Shown here in pieces: positions 52,098 to 61,558 of a DNA stretch of 64,000 bases. Each line of letters begins with the position of its first letter. Positions within the stretch are counted from its first letter, which is position 1. The notes under the pieces were generated by a model, which did not search any database, was not told the DNA's origin, and saw only the letters and a program-made list of their open reading frames with translations. The DNA is from Alphaproteobacteria bacterium. Lineage in GTDB: Bacteria > Pseudomonadota > Alphaproteobacteria > Micavibrionales > Micavibrionaceae. A program made the translations under genes and the position numbers. The DNA is taken from positions 1 to 64,000 of the forward strand of contig JAGNKE010000005.1 of NCBI GenBank assembly GCA_018000295.1, written 5' to 3'.

Positions 52098-53447
52098 TCA
52101 AAGAATAAACTTGCTCAAATCGGCCGATTTGACAAGCTCCTCGACATTCTTGCGAACATAATCAGCAGTAATCTTAACGCTCTCTCCGCCCCGGTCGCTG
52201 GCCGTAAAACTGATCTCCTCAAGAAGTTTTTCCATAACCGTATGCAGCCGCCGGGCACCGATATTCTCGACATTTTCGTTAATTTCAAATGCCAAGCGAG
52301 CAATCTCATCGATCGCCTCTTCCTCGAATTCCAGAGTAACTTTCTCGGTCCCGATCAACGCCTTGTATTGCATGATCAAACTGGCCTCGGTTTCCTTCAG
52401 GATGCGCGTAAAATCCTCCCGAGTGAGCGCCCGCAACTCAACCCGGATCGGCAAACGCCCCTGCAGTTCAGCCAGCAAATCCGAAGGCTTGGCATAATGA
52501 AACGCCCCGCTGGCGATAAACAGGATATGATCCGTCTTCACCGGCCCGTGCTTGGTGGCAACGGTCGTCCCCTCGATCAGGGGCAGCAAATCCCTCTGCA
52601 CCCCCTCGCGGGAAACATCGCCCCCTCGCAAATCCTGCCGCGCTGCGATCTTGTCAACCTCGTCGATGAACACGATCCCGCTCTGCTGGACCATATCCAA
52701 AGCGGTGGAAACGATTTTATCCTGATCGAGAAGCTTATCCGCCTCCTCCTCGATCAAAACCTCATAGCTGTCCTCAACGCTCATTTTCTTGCGCTTCTTG
52801 CGGTCGCCGCCGAACGCCTTGCCGAAAATATCGTTCATATTGATCATACCCATGGAGGCACCAGGCATCCCGGGAATATCGAGCATTCCACCCATCGGGT
52901 TTGCGCTGTCCCGAACATCGATATCAACCTCGCGCCCGCTCAATTCGCCTTTCCTCAACTTTTCCCGGAAAGCCGCCCGCGTCCCCTCGCCCGCCGTCTG
53001 CCCGACCAAAGCATCCAGAATACGCTCCTCGGCATAAACCTCCGCCTGCGCGATGACCGATTTCCGCAGGGTGTCCTGCGTCATGCGGATAGCGACCTCA
53101 GTCAAATCACGGATGATGGACTCAACATCCTTGCCCACATAACCCACCTCGGTAAATTTCGTAGCCTCCACCTTGATAAACGGCGCTTGCGCCAGCTTAG
53201 CCAGCCGACGGGCAATCTCCGTCTTCCCCACCCCCGTCGGCCCGATCATCAGGATATTCTTGGGGTAAACCTCCTCCTGCAAAGCGGGATCAAGCTGGCT
53301 GCGCCGCCAGCGGTTCCGAAGCGCGATAGCCACCGCCCGCTTGGCCTCCTTCTGCCCGATGATAAAACGGTCAAGTTCCGAGACGATCTCGCGGGGGGAA
53401 AACGAAGCAACGGTGGTGGAAGACGGATGTTTTGATTTGTCTGTCAT
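52098..53447 (-). CDS. hslU: HslU ATPase subunit of the HslVU protease
   Basis: About 449 aa from the ATG at 53447 (frame to 53468). AAA+ unfoldase: [20 protein letters not shown], Walker [19 protein letters not shown], the inserted I domain (about residues 105-235), Walker [12 protein letters not shown] and the C-terminal sensor 2 region [18 protein letters not shown], ending in LSKFIL, the tail that docks to HslV. It is separated from hslV by an oppositely oriented terC. Confidence 0.96.
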   Translation of the reverse strand: MTDKSKHPSSTTVASFSPREIVSELDRFIIGQKEAKRAVAIALRNRWRRSQLDPALQEEVYPKNILMIGPTGVGKTEIARRLAKLAQAPFIKVEATKFTEVGYVGKDVESIIRDLTEVAIRMTQDTLRKSVIAQAEVYAEERILDALVGQTAGEGTRAAFREKLRKGELSGREVDIDVRDSANPMGGMLDIPGMPGASMGMINMNDIFGKAFGGDRKKRKKMSVEDSYEVLIEEEADKLLDQDKIVSTALDMVQQSGIVFIDEVDKIAARQDLRGGDVSREGVQRDLLPLIEGTTVATKHGPVKTDHILFIASGAFHYAKPSDLLAELQGRLPIRVELRALTREDFTRILKETEASLIMQYKALIGTEKVTLEFEEEAIDEIARLAFEINENVENIGARRLHTVMEKLLEEISFTASDRGGESVKITADYVRKNVEELVKSADLSKFIL

Positions 53448-53679
53448 ATGAACTCTGGAGGCCAGCATGCCCTAACCTAGCGTGTTTGAATACTGTTGGG
53501 AATAGCGCCATAAGCACCAAACGTCAACAGAAAGACAAAAATGGAATTGAGAATGATTTGCTTTGTAAGACCAAAAAAAAACAGGCATAATGCCACCTGA
53601 AAACTCAATACACATATATAAGATTAAATATTCCTGCCTATACTGTGAATTGAATACCATGGATAATTGAGAGAAAAAT

Positions 53680-54687
53680 ATGGAAGAAGTATCGCTGACG
53701 TTCGGCCAAGAAGCTTTTATGTGGGCCGTCTTTTTTGTGATTGTCCCTGTCGTATTATATCTCGATCTTCATGTTTTCAATAAAAAAGACCATGTGATCG
53801 GGCTGGAGGAAAGTCTGAGAATGAGCGGCGCCTACTTCGGCCTCGGCCTGCTCTTTGGCCTGTATGTCTGGTATAATATGGGCGACGACCACGCCCTGAA
53901 CTACTATACGGCCTTCGTCATCGAATATTCCCTTTCTCTCGACAATCTGTTTGTCATAACGGTAATTTTCTCGACCTTCGCCATCCCGAAGGAATACCAG
54001 CACCGTGTTTTGGTATGGGGCATCATCGGCGTGATTCTGATGCGCGGGGTGATGATCGGCGCGGGCGCAGCGATAGTTCACCAATATTCCTGGGTGTTGC
54101 TGCTGTTTGCGGCGATCCTGATAGTGACCGGAATAAAAATGCTGATGATGAAAAGCCACGATGAAGAAATTGATAGCTTCGAAGACAAGGCATATGTCAA
54201 GTTTTTGAAAAAACACATTAATTTCACCACAGAGCTTCACGGCCACGATTTCTGGGTTCAGAAAAAAATCTCCGAAACATCCGAAAAGATGGGCTGGTTT
54301 GCAACCCCCCTTCTCCTCGCCCTGGTCATTGTGGAAGTCACCGACCTGATGTTCGCCTTCGACAGCATCCCGGCAGTCTTGGCGATTACAACCGAACCCT
54401 ATGTTGTTTACGCCAGCAATATTTTCGCCATCCTGGGCTTGCGGGCCTTGTTTTTCGCCGTGGAAAATCTTCTAAGCCGCTTTATCTTGATGAAATACGC
54501 CCTTTCGATCGTCCTCATCTTTATCGGCGGCAAGGTTTTCTATAACGAATATGTCGGCCATATCAGTCCTGCGATTTCACTGGCCATCACGCTGTTCATC
54601 CTTCTGTCAGGAATGGTCTTCTCCGTCCTGATTACCAGCAGCCGGGAAAGCGCCCAAGCCAATTCTCAGGGGAATGAAAAACACTAG
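53680..54687 (+). CDS. TerC/Alx family membrane protein
   Basis: A 335-aa protein with about nine membrane segments. TerC features: EYSLSLDNLFVITVIF with the conserved Asp-Asn pair, MRGVMIGAGAA, and the second-half repeat VEVTDLMFAFDSIPAVLAIT with matching acidic residues. Family members export manganese or similar ions. The gene points opposite to hslU and hslV and lies between them. No yybP-ykoY riboswitch was recognised upstream. A small CTAG-ACG-CTAG stem with a T run follows the stop. Confidence 0.93.
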   Translation: MEEVSLTFGQEAFMWAVFFVIVPVVLYLDLHVFNKKDHVIGLEESLRMSGAYFGLGLLFGLYVWYNMGDDHALNYYTAFVIEYSLSLDNLFVITVIFSTFAIPKEYQHRVLVWGIIGVILMRGVMIGAGAAIVHQYSWVLLLFAAILIVTGIKMLMMKSHDEEIDSFEDKAYVKFLKKHINFTTELHGHDFWVQKKISETSEKMGWFATPLLLALVIVEVTDLMFAFDSIPAVLAITTEPYVVYASNIFAILGLRALFFAVENLLSRFILMKYALSIVLIFIGGKVFYNEYVGHISPAISLAITLFILLSGMVFSVLITSSRESAQANSQGNEKH

Positions 54688-54737
54688 ACGCTAGATTTTT
54701 TTAGTAAATTTTAGCTGATAGCGGCAACCGCAAAAAC

Positions 54738-55304
54738 TCAAAGAGTTTCAACGACAACATTCTGGTTGGTATAAACGCAGATATCAGCCGCGATCTTCAT
54801 CGCTTTACGGGCGATATCTTCAGCACTGAGGTCTTCACGGTCATAAAGCGCCCGCGCCGCCGCAAGCGCATAATTGCCGCCCGACCCGATACCGATCACA
54901 CCGTCCTGCGGCTCCACAACATCACCGTTGCCAGTCAAAATCAGGGAAGTCTCCTTATCCGCCACAGCCATCAGAGCTTCCAGACGTCGCAGATAACGGT
55001 CCGTCCGCCAATCCTTGGCCAACTCCACGCACGCCCGGGTTAACTGTCCCGGATGCGCCTCCAGCTTGGCCTCCAGCCGCTCGAACAAAGTAAACGCATC
55101 GGCGGTCGATCCGGCAAACCCGGCAATGATATTATTATCGCGCCCCAAGCGCCGCACCTTCCGGGCATTAGCCTTCAGGATCGTTGGCCCCATGGACACC
55201 TGCCCATCGCCGGCCACTACCACAACGCCGCTCTTGCGGACAGAAAGGATTGTTGTACCGCGCCAGTTCTGCGCCTTTGCATAGTCAAAAGAGGGATCGT
55301 TCAT
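54738..55304 (-). CDS. hslV: HslV protease subunit
   Basis: A 188-aa proteasome-like peptidase. After an N-terminal stretch, [20 protein letters not shown] includes the nucleophile threonine that becomes the mature N-terminus, implying removal of about 16 residues. [20 protein letters not shown] and [16 protein letters not shown] are conserved. In the usual alphaproteobacterial order hslV is followed by hslU; here terC separates them. Confidence 0.96.
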   Translation of the reverse strand: MNDPSFDYAKAQNWRGTTILSVRKSGVVVVAGDGQVSMGPTILKANARKVRRLGRDNNIIAGFAGSTADAFTLFERLEAKLEAHPGQLTRACVELAKDWRTDRYLRRLEALMAVADKETSLILTGNGDVVEPQDGVIGIGSGGNYALAAARALYDREDLSAEDIARKAMKIAADICVYTNQNVVVETL

Positions 55305-55379
55305 GCCCTAAGGTATTGCCCTATAAGCCTGCCAAGTCAAGTGCCGAAAATTTTTCTCGCCTGTGCCCGAAAGCCGGAA

Positions 55380-55390
55380 TATGTTACGGT
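55380..55390 (+). promoter_or_regulatory. Partial copy of the GTTACGG motif upstream of hisB
   Basis: TATGTTACGGT, sharing the ATGTTACGGT core with the 15-nt repeats at 28432 and 29703, about 40 nt before the hisB start. A common regulator or promoter element is possible, but three sites are too few to decide. Confidence 0.3.
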
Positions 55391-55426
55391 TCTTTTAAAG
55401 CTTTTGGCGTATTCAGTAGGACATGA

Positions 55427-56047
55427 GTGAGCAAAATGCCCAAAGATAAAAGCGGCAGGGCGCGGCAAGCGTCCGTAACCCGCAAAACCAAGGAAACCAG
55501 CGTATCCGTCACAGTCAACCTGGACGGGGCAGGGGTCTTTGACATAAAAACAGGAGTAGGGTTCTTCGACCATATGCTCGAACAACTCGCCAAACACGCC
55601 CTCATTGACCTGACCATAAAAGCCGAAGGCGATTTACATATCGACGCCCACCACACCGTTGAAGATACGGGCATAACGCTCGGACAAGCTATAAGACAAG
55701 CACTCAGCGATAAAACCGGAATCCGCCGCTACGGTCATTTCGACCTTGTGATGGACGAAGCGCGCTCAACCGTTGCCCTCGACCTCTCGAACAGACCCTA
55801 TCTCATTTGGGATGTCCGCTTCTCGCTCCAGCGGCTGGGCGATATGGACACCGAACTCTTTCAGGAGTTTTTCAACGCCCTCGCCCAAAGCGCAGGAATT
55901 ACCCTGCACTGCGAAAACCGCTATGGCACCAACAACCACCACATCATCGAAAGCCTGTTCAAGGCCTTTGCCCGCGCACTGCGTATAGCCATGGAAACGG
56001 ATCCTCGCAACACCGACACACTCCCAAGCACCAAAGGCGCTCTGTAA
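55427..56047 (+). CDS. hisB: Imidazoleglycerol-phosphate dehydratase
   Basis: A 206-aa enzyme of histidine synthesis. Metal-binding motifs: [30 protein letters not shown], and [17 protein letters not shown]. It dehydrates imidazole-glycerol phosphate. The GTG at 55427 is preferred, with AGGA 5 nt upstream; an ATG lies 9 nt on. It diverges from hslV, as in many relatives. Confidence 0.95.
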   Translation: MSKMPKDKSGRARQASVTRKTKETSVSVTVNLDGAGVFDIKTGVGFFDHMLEQLAKHALIDLTIKAEGDLHIDAHHTVEDTGITLGQAIRQALSDKTGIRRYGHFDLVMDEARSTVALDLSNRPYLIWDVRFSLQRLGDMDTELFQEFFNALAQSAGITLHCENRYGTNNHHIIESLFKAFARALRIAMETDPRNTDTLPSTKGAL

Positions 56048-56053
56048 ATAAGC

Positions 56054-56530
56054 CTACCAGAAACGCTTGTCGCTCTCTTTGTTGCCGATCGTCATGATCC
56101 CCCAGGACACGGCCGCGCACAAAACGCCGCATTGCAGGCTCAGCGTATTCGCCTCAAGCGAGAGAAACCAGAAAAAGATATTATTGACCATTCCCGCCAG
56201 CACACCGAACAGCAGGTAATTGACCAACGTACCGGCCTTCCTTTTTTCAAGAAAAATCATGGCCGGCAAACCGATCATAAACATCAGGATGTAAGCCATT
56301 GTAATGCCGATAAACAGCAGCATCCCGATAGAAGCGATGCTCATAAACGAATCTTCAATATTAATGATCGGCGAAAGTAAAACAAAGAAAATGACAAGCA
56401 CTAGAATCCCGAGAGGAGGGGCGATAAAACACACATACCCCATCCGTGTCTTGACGGTGACTTCCGTAAGCCTCTGGATTTCTTTTTCAACCAAAGCCTG
56501 ATTAGGGGCATCTCTGCTCATAGCCAGCAT
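56054..56530 (-). CDS. Small membrane protein with four helices
   Basis: A 158-aa protein (frame from 56530; a second ATG at 56521 starts MSRDAPNQ). Four hydrophobic segments: about residues 33-54, 62-90 in two parts, and 105-147. The helix turn LPAMIFLEKRKAGTLVNYLL is charged at the cytoplasmic side. No family recognised. It sits between hisB and hisD, reading opposite to hisB. Confidence 0.65.
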   Translation of the reverse strand: MLAMSRDAPNQALVEKEIQRLTEVTVKTRMGYVCFIAPPLGILVLVIFFVLLSPIINIEDSFMSIASIGMLLFIGITMAYILMFMIGLPAMIFLEKRKAGTLVNYLLFGVLAGMVNNIFFWFLSLEANTLSLQCGVLCAAVSWGIMTIGNKESDKRFW

Positions 56531-56567
56531 TGTAAATGAAGCTGCAGGCGATTGTCAGTGGAAATAT

Positions 56568-57869
56568 TCAGACCTTGCGGCGTCTGAGGACTTCGCCGTG
56601 CGCGGGAAAGCCCTCATACAAGGTTAAAACTTCGACATCGTCCTTAAGCGCAAGAAACCCGGCTTTATCACAGCGGGAAATCGACGTACGCTTGAGAAAA
56701 TCCCACACCGAAGTACAGGAGTAAGTATGGGCCCACCCGCCAGTTGGCAGAACATGATTAACCCCGATCCCATAATTACCAAGGGAGGAGGGCGTATATT
56801 CACCGATCAGAATCTCCCCTGCATTCCTGATATACTCGAGCATCTCTTGGCCGTTTTTAACCTTTAAATGCAGGTGTTCCGGCGCGTACAGATTGGCAAA
56901 CTCCAGCGACTCCTTCAAACTGCCGGTCAAAACGATACCTCCGTAATCGCGTATAACATGGTGACAAATCCCTCGGTGCGGCTCCGGCAAGGACTCGACC
57001 ACTTTTGGCATATTGTCCCGCACATACACAGCAAGAGGCTCGTGATGGGTAACCAGCAAGGCCGCAGAGTCCGTCCCATGCTCCGCCTCATTCAGAATAT
57101 CAAGAATCGTATTGTCCGGATCCGCACTCTCATCCGCAAGAACAATGGACTCGGAAGGTCCGGCCGGCATCCCCGGATCAATCATATCGGACAAAAGCTT
57201 CTTAGCCGCTGCCACATACGGACTGCCCGGCCCCAGAACTTTTCGAACCCTCGGAACACTTTCAGTGCCGTAAGCCAACGCGGCAATCGCCTGCGCGCCC
57301 CCGCATTTATAGACATTCTCAACCCCGCACAAACGCGCCGTAAACAGGGTTGCCGCATCAGTAGTACCTTCCGCCGTCGGCGGACTGACGATGACAATCT
57401 CCCGAACGCCCACAATCACGGCGGGAACAGCGAGCATATAAAGCGCCGAGGGAAACGCCCCCTTGCCCCGAGGCACGTACAGCCCCACAGAGTCAATCGG
57501 CGTCACCTGCTCACCCGCCCACACGCCCGGCTCGACCTCCACCATCCACTGCCGCTCGACCCGCCGCATTTGTTCCGCATGAAACGCCTTCACGTTTTTC
57601 ACGCATCGCCGGATCGCCTGTTTCAGGCGCTCGTCCAGTTGGCGTTCAGCGGCCTCGAATTCTTCATCGGTAGCCTTAAGCGCGGATAATGAAGCCCCTT
57701 CGAACTTTTTCGCATAATCGATAAGCGCCGCATCTCCGCGCTCACGAACATCAAGAATGATCGGACGCACCTGCTCGGTCACGGCCTCAATATCCGCCTG
57801 CGCCCGCCGAAAAATGCGCAGCCGCGTGGCATCATCGGTCTCGTTCCAGCGGTAAAATGCAACAGTCAT
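56568..57869 (-). CDS. hisD: Histidinol dehydrogenase
   Basis: About 433 aa from the ATG at 57869 (MTVAFYRWNE); a longer frame to 57974 overlaps hisH and is outside the family start. Zinc enzyme: SVGLYVPRGKGAFPSALYM, VYKCGGAQAIAALAYGT, the signature MIDPGMPAGPSES, NEAEHGTDSAALLVT and YAPEHLHL. It catalyses the last two oxidations to histidine. It is divergent from hisH. Confidence 0.96.
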   Translation of the reverse strand: MTVAFYRWNETDDATRLRIFRRAQADIEAVTEQVRPIILDVRERGDAALIDYAKKFEGASLSALKATDEEFEAAERQLDERLKQAIRRCVKNVKAFHAEQMRRVERQWMVEVEPGVWAGEQVTPIDSVGLYVPRGKGAFPSALYMLAVPAVIVGVREIVIVSPPTAEGTTDAATLFTARLCGVENVYKCGGAQAIAALAYGTESVPRVRKVLGPGSPYVAAAKKLLSDMIDPGMPAGPSESIVLADESADPDNTILDILNEAEHGTDSAALLVTHHEPLAVYVRDNMPKVVESLPEPHRGICHHVIRDYGGIVLTGSLKESLEFANLYAPEHLHLKVKNGQEMLEYIRNAGEILIGEYTPSSLGNYGIGVNHVLPTGGWAHTYSCTSVWDFLKRTSISRCDKAGFLALKDDVEVLTLYEGFPAHGEVLRRRKV

Positions 57870-57948
57870 TGTGTCTTGTATCTCTTTACAGTAAAACAGG
57901 GAAAATCCCCGCCCGGACATGGGAAGGACATACAACGAAAAGCGGCCC

Positions 57949-58620
57949 ATGGCAAAAGAAACTGTTGTGATCATCGACTACGGCTCGGGCAACCTGCGCT
58001 CCGCCGCCAAGGCCTTCGAGCGGGTCGGGCGCGATGAATCCCTTGATCTCGATGTAAGAGTCTCAAAAGACCCCGATAATATTCGCAAGGCCACACGGAT
58101 TGTGCTTCCGGGGCAGGGCGCTTTCGGCGACTGTATGCATGGCCTTTCAGAAATTCCAGGCATGATAGAAACGCTCAAGGAGACCGTAAAGAAAAACGCC
58201 ACGCCTTTTCTGGGAATCTGCGTGGGGATGCAACTCATGGCCACCCGCGGTCTCGAGCATGGCGCCCATGCGGGATTGAACTGGATCGAAGGCGAAGTGG
58301 TGCCTATACAAACCGATGACCCGTCCCTAAAAATCCCTCATATGGGCTGGAATGATCTCGCGTTTCCCTCGGCATCCATCCAGCAGGACAACCGCCATTT
58401 TGTGCTCCGCAACATAAGTTCTGCAGATAATTTCTACTTTGTTCACTCTTTTGTGTTCAAATGTAAGCAGACGCATCACGTTCTGGCCCTCACAGATTAC
58501 GGCGGTTTTCAGAATGCGATCGTCGGCAGGGACAATATGATCGGTGTGCAGTTTCACCCCGAAAAAAGCCAGAAGGCAGGACTGAGGTTAATCGCAAATT
58601 TTCTGGACTGGAAACCATAA
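57949..58620 (+). CDS. hisH: Imidazole glycerol phosphate synthase glutaminase subunit
   Basis: About 223 aa (the ATG at 57949; a frame to 57919 exists). Class I glutamine amidotransferase: IIDYGSGNLRSAAKAFERVG, the nucleophile in PFLGICVGMQLMAT, FVHSF and the catalytic His-Glu of GVQFHPEKSQKAG. It feeds ammonia to HisF. It heads the hisH-GNAT-hisA-hisF-hisE run. Confidence 0.95.
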   Translation: MAKETVVIIDYGSGNLRSAAKAFERVGRDESLDLDVRVSKDPDNIRKATRIVLPGQGAFGDCMHGLSEIPGMIETLKETVKKNATPFLGICVGMQLMATRGLEHGAHAGLNWIEGEVVPIQTDDPSLKIPHMGWNDLAFPSASIQQDNRHFVLRNISSADNFYFVHSFVFKCKQTHHVLALTDYGGFQNAIVGRDNMIGVQFHPEKSQKAGLRLIANFLDWKP

Positions 58621-58672
58621 TGGCACAAACTGCGAATGATTATTTAGGAGACGATCAAGGAGTAACCCGCGG

Positions 58673-59245
58673 ATGAACGAGAAAAAGAACGTCAAGACTC
58701 TGCCACCCGTCTTGAAAGTCGAGCATCTGAATACCCTCAACCGCGGCGACTTGAACGACCTGTGCGATGCGACAAACGCAGCCATCGAAAGTGGCGGCGG
58801 TTTCGGCTGGGTCCGCCCCCCCGAACGCGATGTGCTCGAACGCTACTGGCAGGGCGTGGTCACCATGCCATCACGCATACTTTTTGTCGCACGTCTCGAT
58901 GGCGTGATTTGCGGAACCTGTCAACTCCTCAAGCCTCCCCTGAACAACGAGGCGCAGAGCTTCGCCGTTCAACTGACCACCAACTTCGTCGCGCCATGGG
59001 CGAGGGGACATGGGCTGGCAAAAATGCTCCTTGATGAAGTCGAGAAATACGCGCTTGAACAGGGATACGCCGTCATCAACCTCGACGTGCGGGAAACCAT
59101 GAGCGCAGCGATAAGCCTTTACGAAAAGCAGGGTTACACCCGAATCGGGTTTCACCCCTGTTACGCCCGCGCAGAGGGTAAAATTCTTAAGGGGTTTTAT
59201 TACTACAAGGTCATAGACGCCAAAGCCGTTCAACAAGAACCTTGA
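58673..59245 (+). CDS. GNAT-family N-acetyltransferase
   Basis: A 190-aa protein with the GNAT fold: a strand with VICGTCQLLKPP, the acetyl-CoA loop VAPWARGHGLAKMLLDEVEK (R-x-x-G-x-G/A pattern) and SAAISLYEKQGYTRIG. Its substrate is unknown. It lies between hisH and hisA on the same strand, with AAGGAG 10 nt upstream, so it is probably cotranscribed with the his genes although it has no known role in that pathway. Confidence 0.87.
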   Translation: MNEKKNVKTLPPVLKVEHLNTLNRGDLNDLCDATNAAIESGGGFGWVRPPERDVLERYWQGVVTMPSRILFVARLDGVICGTCQLLKPPLNNEAQSFAVQLTTNFVAPWARGHGLAKMLLDEVEKYALEQGYAVINLDVRETMSAAISLYEKQGYTRIGFHPCYARAEGKILKGFYYYKVIDAKAVQQEP

Positions 59246-59276
59246 GTCCCTGCCCGTTTCGTTATATCCGTAAGGC

Positions 59277-60023
59277 ATGATTATCTACCCCGCGATTGAC
59301 CTGAAGGGCGGCAAGTGTGTGCGCCTCTACAAGGGCGACATGAAGCTGGACACCGTCTATAGCGACGACCCGTCCGCGCAGGCGCTCGAATGGGCGCGTT
59401 GCGGTTTCTCATGGATTCATATCGTAGACCTCGACGGCGCGATCCAGGGAAAATCCATGAACGCGGCCTCCGTGCGCGCGATCGTCAAGTCCGTGGACAT
59501 TCCTGTTCAACTGGGCGGCGGCATTAGGAGCTTGGAACAGATCAGGCAATGGCTGGAAGAGGGTATAAACCGTGTGATTCTAGGGACAATCGCCGTTGAA
59601 GACCCGGCCCTGGTCATCGAAGCCTGCCGCTACTATCCCGGCCAGATCGCCGTGGGCATCGACGCCCGCGGAGGCAAAGTGGCCATTCAGGGCTGGGTCG
59701 AGGACTCCGAGGTCAAAGCCACCGAACTCGCCAAAAGATTCGAGGATATCGGCGTAAGCTGCATCATCTATACAGACATCGAGCGCGACGGTACCGGCAT
59801 CGGCCCGAATATCGATGCCACCATCGCCCTCGCCCGCGCCACCTCGATCCCCATTATCGCCTCGGGGGGTGTCGGTTCTCTTCAAGACCTCACCCGCCTG
59901 CGCGACGCCGAACATGAAGGTATCGATGGGGTGATCATCGGCAAGGCGCTCTATGAAAAGAAATTCACGCCCGCCGAAGCCCTGAAAACCGTAGCGCCGC
60001 TGCAGACGGAGATAATATCTTGA
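59277..60023 (+). CDS. hisA: ProFAR isomerase
   Basis: A 248-aa TIM barrel with the two catalytic aspartates: IYPAIDLKGGKCVRLYKGD, VQLGGGIRSLEQIRQWLE, GIDARGGKVAIQGW and IYTDIERDGTGIGPN. It isomerises the open-chain intermediate that HisHF uses. It follows the GNAT gene by 31 nt. Confidence 0.96.
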   Translation: MIIYPAIDLKGGKCVRLYKGDMKLDTVYSDDPSAQALEWARCGFSWIHIVDLDGAIQGKSMNAASVRAIVKSVDIPVQLGGGIRSLEQIRQWLEEGINRVILGTIAVEDPALVIEACRYYPGQIAVGIDARGGKVAIQGWVEDSEVKATELAKRFEDIGVSCIIYTDIERDGTGIGPNIDATIALARATSIPIIASGGVGSLQDLTRLRDAEHEGIDGVIIGKALYEKKFTPAEALKTVAPLQTEIIS

Positions 60024-60035
60024 TAGAGAGATTGA

Positions 60036-60797
60036 ATGCTTAAAACCCGCATCATCCCCTGTCTGGACGTCAACGAGGGCCGCGTGGTCAAGGGCGTGAA
60101 TTTCGTCGATCTCATCGACGCCGGCGATCCTGTGGAACAGGCCAAAATCTACGATCAGCAGGGAGCGGACGAGTTATGTTTCCTCGATATCACCGCCACC
60201 AGCAGTAACCGTGAAACAATTTTTGATGTCGTCCGCCACACCGCCGAGGAAGTCTTCATCCCATTGACCGTAGGCGGAGGCGTACGCACCCTCGCCGATA
60301 TCCGCAAATTACTGGAGGCGGGCGCGGATAAAATATCCATCAACTCGGCGGCGGTCAACAACCCGGAATTCGTGAAGGAGGCCGCCGAAAAATGCGGCAG
60401 CCAGTGTATCGTGGTGGCTATTGACGCCAAGGCGCGGACGGACGGAAAAGGCGGCTGGGAAATCTACACCCACGGCGGGCGCAAACCTGCGGGCATCGAT
60501 GCCGTCGAATGGGCGGTAAAAATGGCGGAATACGGGGCAGGGGAAATCCTGCTCACCTCCATGGACAGGGACGGAACCAAACAGGGCTTCGATCTGGACT
60601 TGACGCGTACAGTCGCCGATGCCGTAAAAATTCCCGTCATCGCCTCCGGAGGGGTTGGAAACCTCACCCATCTTGTAGAGGGCGTAACTAAAGGCCATGC
60701 CTCGGCAGTCCTGGCAGCCTCAATTTTCCATTTCGGCGAATATACGATCGCCCACGCCAAGAACGAAATGAAAAAGGCAGGAATTCCCGTACGATGA
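60036..60797 (+). CDS. hisF: Imidazole glycerol phosphate synthase cyclase subunit
   Basis: A 253-aa TIM barrel: [19 protein letters not shown] with the catalytic Asp, [31 protein letters not shown] with the second Asp and [13 protein letters not shown]. It forms a complex with HisH. It starts 12 nt after hisA and overlaps hisE by 4 nt. Confidence 0.96.
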   Translation: MLKTRIIPCLDVNEGRVVKGVNFVDLIDAGDPVEQAKIYDQQGADELCFLDITATSSNRETIFDVVRHTAEEVFIPLTVGGGVRTLADIRKLLEAGADKISINSAAVNNPEFVKEAAEKCGSQCIVVAIDAKARTDGKGGWEIYTHGGRKPAGIDAVEWAVKMAEYGAGEILLTSMDRDGTKQGFDLDLTRTVADAVKIPVIASGGVGNLTHLVEGVTKGHASAVLAASIFHFGEYTIAHAKNEMKKAGIPVR

Positions 60798-61144
60798 GCA
60801 AAAATATTCTTGCAGAACTTTATGAGGTTCTTCAGCAAAGAAAAGCTTCAAGCCCCGAAGATTCATACGTTTCCAGCCTTTATTCCAAAGGCGTACGCAA
60901 GATGGCGGAAAAAATAGAGGAGGAGGCAAAAGAACTGATCGAAGAGGGGTATAACCTCGAAAAATCATCAGAAAATCAGGATGTACGCCTGCGTTTTGCA
61001 AACGAGGCCGCAGACCTTCTGTTCCATACCTTTGTTCTGATGTCTTTTTTCAACATCCCCCCACAATCAGCCTTGGACATTCTGGAAAAACGCTTCGGAA
61101 CGGGCGGACACACAGAAAAAGCCCGCAGACCTCAAAAAAAATAA
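60794..61144 (+). CDS. hisE: Phosphoribosyl-ATP pyrophosphatase
   Basis: A 116-aa all-helical protein of the MazG-like superfamily: [20 protein letters not shown] and AKELIEEGY, then [16 protein letters not shown]. The two acidic EExxE-type helices bind the metal. Coupled to hisF by an ATGA overlap. It has the free HisE form, not fused to HisI. Confidence 0.94.
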   Translation: MSKNILAELYEVLQQRKASSPEDSYVSSLYSKGVRKMAEKIEEEAKELIEEGYNLEKSSENQDVRLRFANEAADLLFHTFVLMSFFNIPPQSALDILEKRFGTGGHTEKARRPQKK

Positions 61145-61146
61145 AA

Positions 61147-61452
61147 CTAGGGATCCCGCTCCAATCCGGGAACATGCTGCGCTTCAATCGCACCATCGTT
61201 CTTGATCTTAAACAGCACGCCGTTCAAATCACCCTCGAAAACATAGGTATTAGGGCGTTCACTCAAAGTTTTATGAAACTTTGGATCGGCATTCCAAAAC
61301 CTGTACGTACGCCCCCTGAAGTCGACATCATGGACAGGTTGTTCAAAATCGGCATATCTTTCCGAAGAACTGTAAAATATCCCCTCGCCTACAAAAACCG
61401 TAGCCCGCCGGAAATCCCCGATCAGATAAACAATATCCTTATTTTTTGCCAT
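61147..61452 (-). CDS. Hypothetical small protein
   Basis: A 101-aa protein with no membrane segment, beta-rich: VYLIGDFRRATVFVGEGIFY, VDFRGRTYRFWNADPKF and NTYVFEGDLNGVLFKIKNDG. AGGGTGA lies 7 nt before the ATG. No family recognised. Its stop lies 2 nt from the hisE stop, so the two genes converge. Confidence 0.65.
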   Translation of the reverse strand: MAKNKDIVYLIGDFRRATVFVGEGIFYSSSERYADFEQPVHDVDFRGRTYRFWNADPKFHKTLSERPNTYVFEGDLNGVLFKIKNDGAIEAQHVPGLERDP

Positions 61453-61558
61453 AACGAAATCACCCTAAGAAACTATACGCCGTGAAAAGGAATATTACAA
61501 ATTTCTTGGCATAATACAGATGACCGCACTATGATCAACAGAGAATTAGGAAAAGACA

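Noticed and set aside
53448-53679. yybP-ykoY manganese riboswitch before terC
   Set aside because: The conserved core of that riboswitch was not found in the 230-nt leader region; only AT-rich sequence is seen.
54687-54708. Terminator after terC
   Set aside because: CTAG-ACG-CTAG followed by seven T is suggestive but the stem is only 4 bp, so it is not listed as a feature.
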